Shown: in pieces, positions 7,431 through 8,573 of the stretch
Layout: the number at the start of each line of letters is the position of its first letter
Position numbering within the stretch: the stretch's first letter is position 1
Origin: Nitriliruptoraceae bacterium
GTDB lineage: Bacteria > Actinomycetota > Nitriliruptoria > Nitriliruptorales > Nitriliruptoraceae
Assembly: GCA_003554005.1 (NCBI GenBank)
Contig: PWEU01000414.1
Coordinates: 1 to 8,573 of the forward strand
Direction of reading: 5' to 3'
DNA: 8,573 bases
Notes under the pieces: model-generated
What the model was told of the DNA's origin: nothing
The model's database searches: none
What the model saw: only the letters and a program-made list of their open reading frames with translations
Translations under genes and position numbers: made by a program

Positions 7431-8512
7431 TCGGGACGGCGAGGTGGCACGGGTGGCGCCGGCGGGACGGACGACCCCGGTGGGACGGACGACCCCGGTG
7501 GGACGGACGACCCCGGTGGGACGGACGACCCCGGTGGGACGGGCGACCCCGGTGGGACGGGCGACGCCGGCGGGGCGCTCGGGGCCGACCCCGGTGGGAC
7601 GGGCGACGCCGGCGGGGCGCTCGGGGCCGACGACGTCGGTGCGGGCGACGTCGGTGCGGGCGACGTCGGGGGGGCGCTCGGGGCCGACGGCGTGCTCGAC
7701 GGGAACGGTGCCGGTGGCGTGGCGGGTGCGGCCCGGCCGGACCCCGTGGCGGTGCGTCGTTGGACCGCGGCGGCCACGGCCGCCAGGAACGCCTCCGGGC
7801 TGGTCCCCGCCGGGGGCAGCGGGCGCACCCGCGGCGCGATGGCCCCGGCCACCTCGCTGGCCACCTGCCAGCGGGCGTCGGCCGGCAGCTCGCCGGCCCG
7901 GCGCAGGGTGTCACGCACCAGGCCGTACTCCCGGGGCCCGACGGCGGAGACGTCGACCTGGGCGACGTAGGTCTCCGCTCCCGCCGGGGGGAGGAAGGTG
8001 GCCGCTTGCGGTTCCCGGGCGATGCGCCGCTCCCGGACCACCAGGGTGCCGGCCGCCAGGTCACCCAGCCGCTGGGCCCGGGGGCTGGCGAAGGAGGCGA
8101 TGCTGGCGACCAGCCCCGAGGTCAGCAGCACCTCGAAGGGGGCGGTCACGGCCCGGATCGTGGCGTGCCGCACCCCGACCGGCGCGCCCTCGACCGTCAC
8201 GACGCGCAGCCCCATCGCCGCCTTGCCCAGGGTGCGCCCGCGCCACAGGGTCTCGAAGCCGATCGGGTAGCCGAACTGCCACAGGAAGGCCAGCACCAGC
8301 GCCACGGCCCCCCCCAGGCCGCTCTCGAACCACCCCCCACCGACCAGGGCCAGCTGCACCAGGCTGAGCACGAGGAACACCGCACCGAACAACGCGAAGT
8401 CCAGCAGGTAGGCGATGCCGCGGGAGCCGATCGTGGCCCCCTCGAGGTCGAGGGCCACGGCATCGGGGGTGATGTAGCCGAGGTCGGAGCGCGGCAGGGA
8501 GGTGCCCGTCAC
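7406..8512 (-). CDS. RDD-family membrane protein with repetitive Pro/Ser-rich C-terminal tail
   Basis: RDD proteins are small membrane proteins with no single agreed function; some have been linked to transport. The family residues are R31 and D38 at the first membrane segment and D151 in QRLGDLAAGTLVV. The motif GRTLGKAAMGLRVV (92-105) is typical. Membrane segments lie at about 33-57, 65-90 and 119-141. Residues 165-251 form a soluble segment with VDVSA and EYGLVRDTLRRAG, seen in actinobacterial members. From about 262 to the end (368) the protein is almost only Pro, Ser, Ala, Gly, Val and Thr in nested tandem repeats, so probably an extended, disordered tail. I chose GTG 8512 because a perfect AGGAGG lies 8 bases upstream. 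A GTG at 8554 is in frame but lacks such a site and overlaps the promoter-like element. The gene's role next to scpA is unknown. Confidence 0.85.
   Translation of the reverse strand: MTGTSLPRSDLGYITPDAVALDLEGATIGSRGIAYLLDFALFGAVFLVLSLVQLALVGGGWFESGLGGAVALVLAFLWQFGYPIGFETLWRGRTLGKAAMGLRVVTVEGAPVGVRHATIRAVTAPFEVLLTSGLVASIASFASPRAQRLGDLAAGTLVVRERRIAREPQAATFLPPAGAETYVAQVDVSAVGPREYGLVRDTLRRAGELPADARWQVASEVAGAIAPRVRPLPPAGTSPEAFLAAVAAAVQRRTATGSGRAAPATPPAPFPSSTPSAPSAPPTSPAPTSPAPTSSAPSAPPASPVPPGSAPSAPPASPVPPGSPVPPGSSVPPGSSVPPGSSVPPGSSVPPAPPVPPRRPDPGFHTPG
7439..7564 (-). repeat. Seven 18-bp repeats in the RDD tail (S-S-V-P-P-G)
   Basis: Residues 317-358 are seven hexapeptide units: SPVPPG twice, SSVPPG three times, then SSVPPA and PPVPPR. 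The central 18-bp DNA units are practically identical, which indicates recent expansion. The period is a multiple of three, so copy changes keep the frame. Confidence 0.92.
7547..7630 (-). repeat. Two 42-bp repeats in the RDD tail
   Basis: Residues 295-308 and 309-322 are two copies of a 14-residue unit, SAPSAPPASPVPPG. The second copy shares its last six residues with the first unit of the 18-bp array, so the larger repeat appears to have been built from it. Confidence 0.85.
7625..7669 (-). repeat. Three 15-bp PTS(P/S)A repeats in the RDD tail
   Basis: Residues 282-296 read PTSPA, PTSPA, PTSSA. This is a third repeat period in the same tail, immediately before the 42-bp units. Confidence 0.75.
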
Positions 8513-8520
8513 CCGATCCG

Positions 8521-8526
8521 CCTCCT
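8521..8526 (-). promoter_or_regulatory. Consensus ribosome binding site fixing the RDD start
   Basis: The minus strand reads AGGAGG, 8 bases before GTG 8512. It is the best Shine-Dalgarno in the window and is the reason for choosing 8512 over the upstream GTG codons at 8554 and 8551. Confidence 0.8.
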
Positions 8527-8553
8527 GCCCCGTGGCCGTACGCTTCGTCACCA

Positions 8554-8561
8554 CGACGCTA
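8554..8561 (-). promoter_or_regulatory. Candidate -10 element for the RDD gene (TAGCGTCG)
   Basis: The minus strand reads TAGCGTCG about 41 bases before the chosen GTG. It fits TAnnnT and differs from the octamers before scpA and cmk-der only by a swapped GC pair. The -35 region would lie at or beyond the right edge of the window and cannot be judged. Confidence 0.25.
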
Positions 8562-8573
8562 CCGCCCCGCCCG

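Noticed and set aside
6628..8367. A 579-codon plus-strand frame opposite scpA and the RDD gene, with GRTTPV-like repeats
   Set aside because: Its repeats are only the antisense reading of the 18-bp RDD tail repeats. The opposite strand has intact ScpA and RDD motifs and a consensus ribosome site.
8513..8554. Longer RDD start at GTG 8554 (14 more residues)
   Set aside because: There is no good ribosome site before it, the added residues are unlike a membrane-protein N-terminus, and AGGAGG fits GTG 8512 well.

Overview
The window is very GC-rich bacterial DNA. All real genes lie on the minus strand, packed end to end. Every visible stop codon is TGA, and five of the eight starts I chose are GTG. 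The codon use, gene order and protein motifs point to a high-GC actinomycete (Actinomycetota). The species cannot be read from the sequence. A deep-branching class such as Nitriliruptoria is only a guess.

In order of transcription (right to left), the layout is: an RDD-family membrane protein with a long repetitive proline-rich tail (8512-7406); an 85-bp gap with a promoter-like hexamer; scpA and scpB, the kleisin and winged-helix partners of SMC (7320-6439 and 6442-5327); an RsuA/RluB-type 23S rRNA pseudouridine synthase (5334-4570); aroH chorismate mutase (4573-4199); tyrA prephenate dehydrogenase with an ACT domain (4164-3007); aroA EPSP synthase (3010-1649); a 123-bp gap with a promoter-like hexamer and a strong hairpin; and one uninterrupted reading frame that joins cytidylate kinase (Cmk) to the GTPase Der (1525 to position 1, running off the left edge).

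scpA, scpB, rluB, aroH, tyrA and aroA look like one transcription unit. Four of the five junctions overlap by 4 or 8 bases, and the fifth has a 34-base spacer with a clear Shine-Dalgarno sequence. The unit joins chromosome segregation (ScpAB), ribosome maturation (RluB, with Der just downstream) and the tyrosine end of the shikimate pathway: AroA makes EPSP, AroH makes prephenate, TyrA makes 4-hydroxyphenylpyruvate. Chorismate synthase is not in the window. As far as I know this is a conserved type of actinobacterial housekeeping neighbourhood, not an accessory island. I see no mobile element, tRNA, rRNA, CRISPR array or defence system.

The less ordinary features are: the Cmk-Der fusion and a Gly-to-His change in the switch I motif of its second G domain; in-frame tandem-repeat tails or heads in three proteins (12-bp units in scpB, 18- and 42-bp units in the RDD gene, 15-bp units in aroA); and a shared TAGGCTCG or TAGCGTCG octamer upstream of the three genes that have room for a promoter. 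I found no convincing undescribed system. These are the items most worth a second look.
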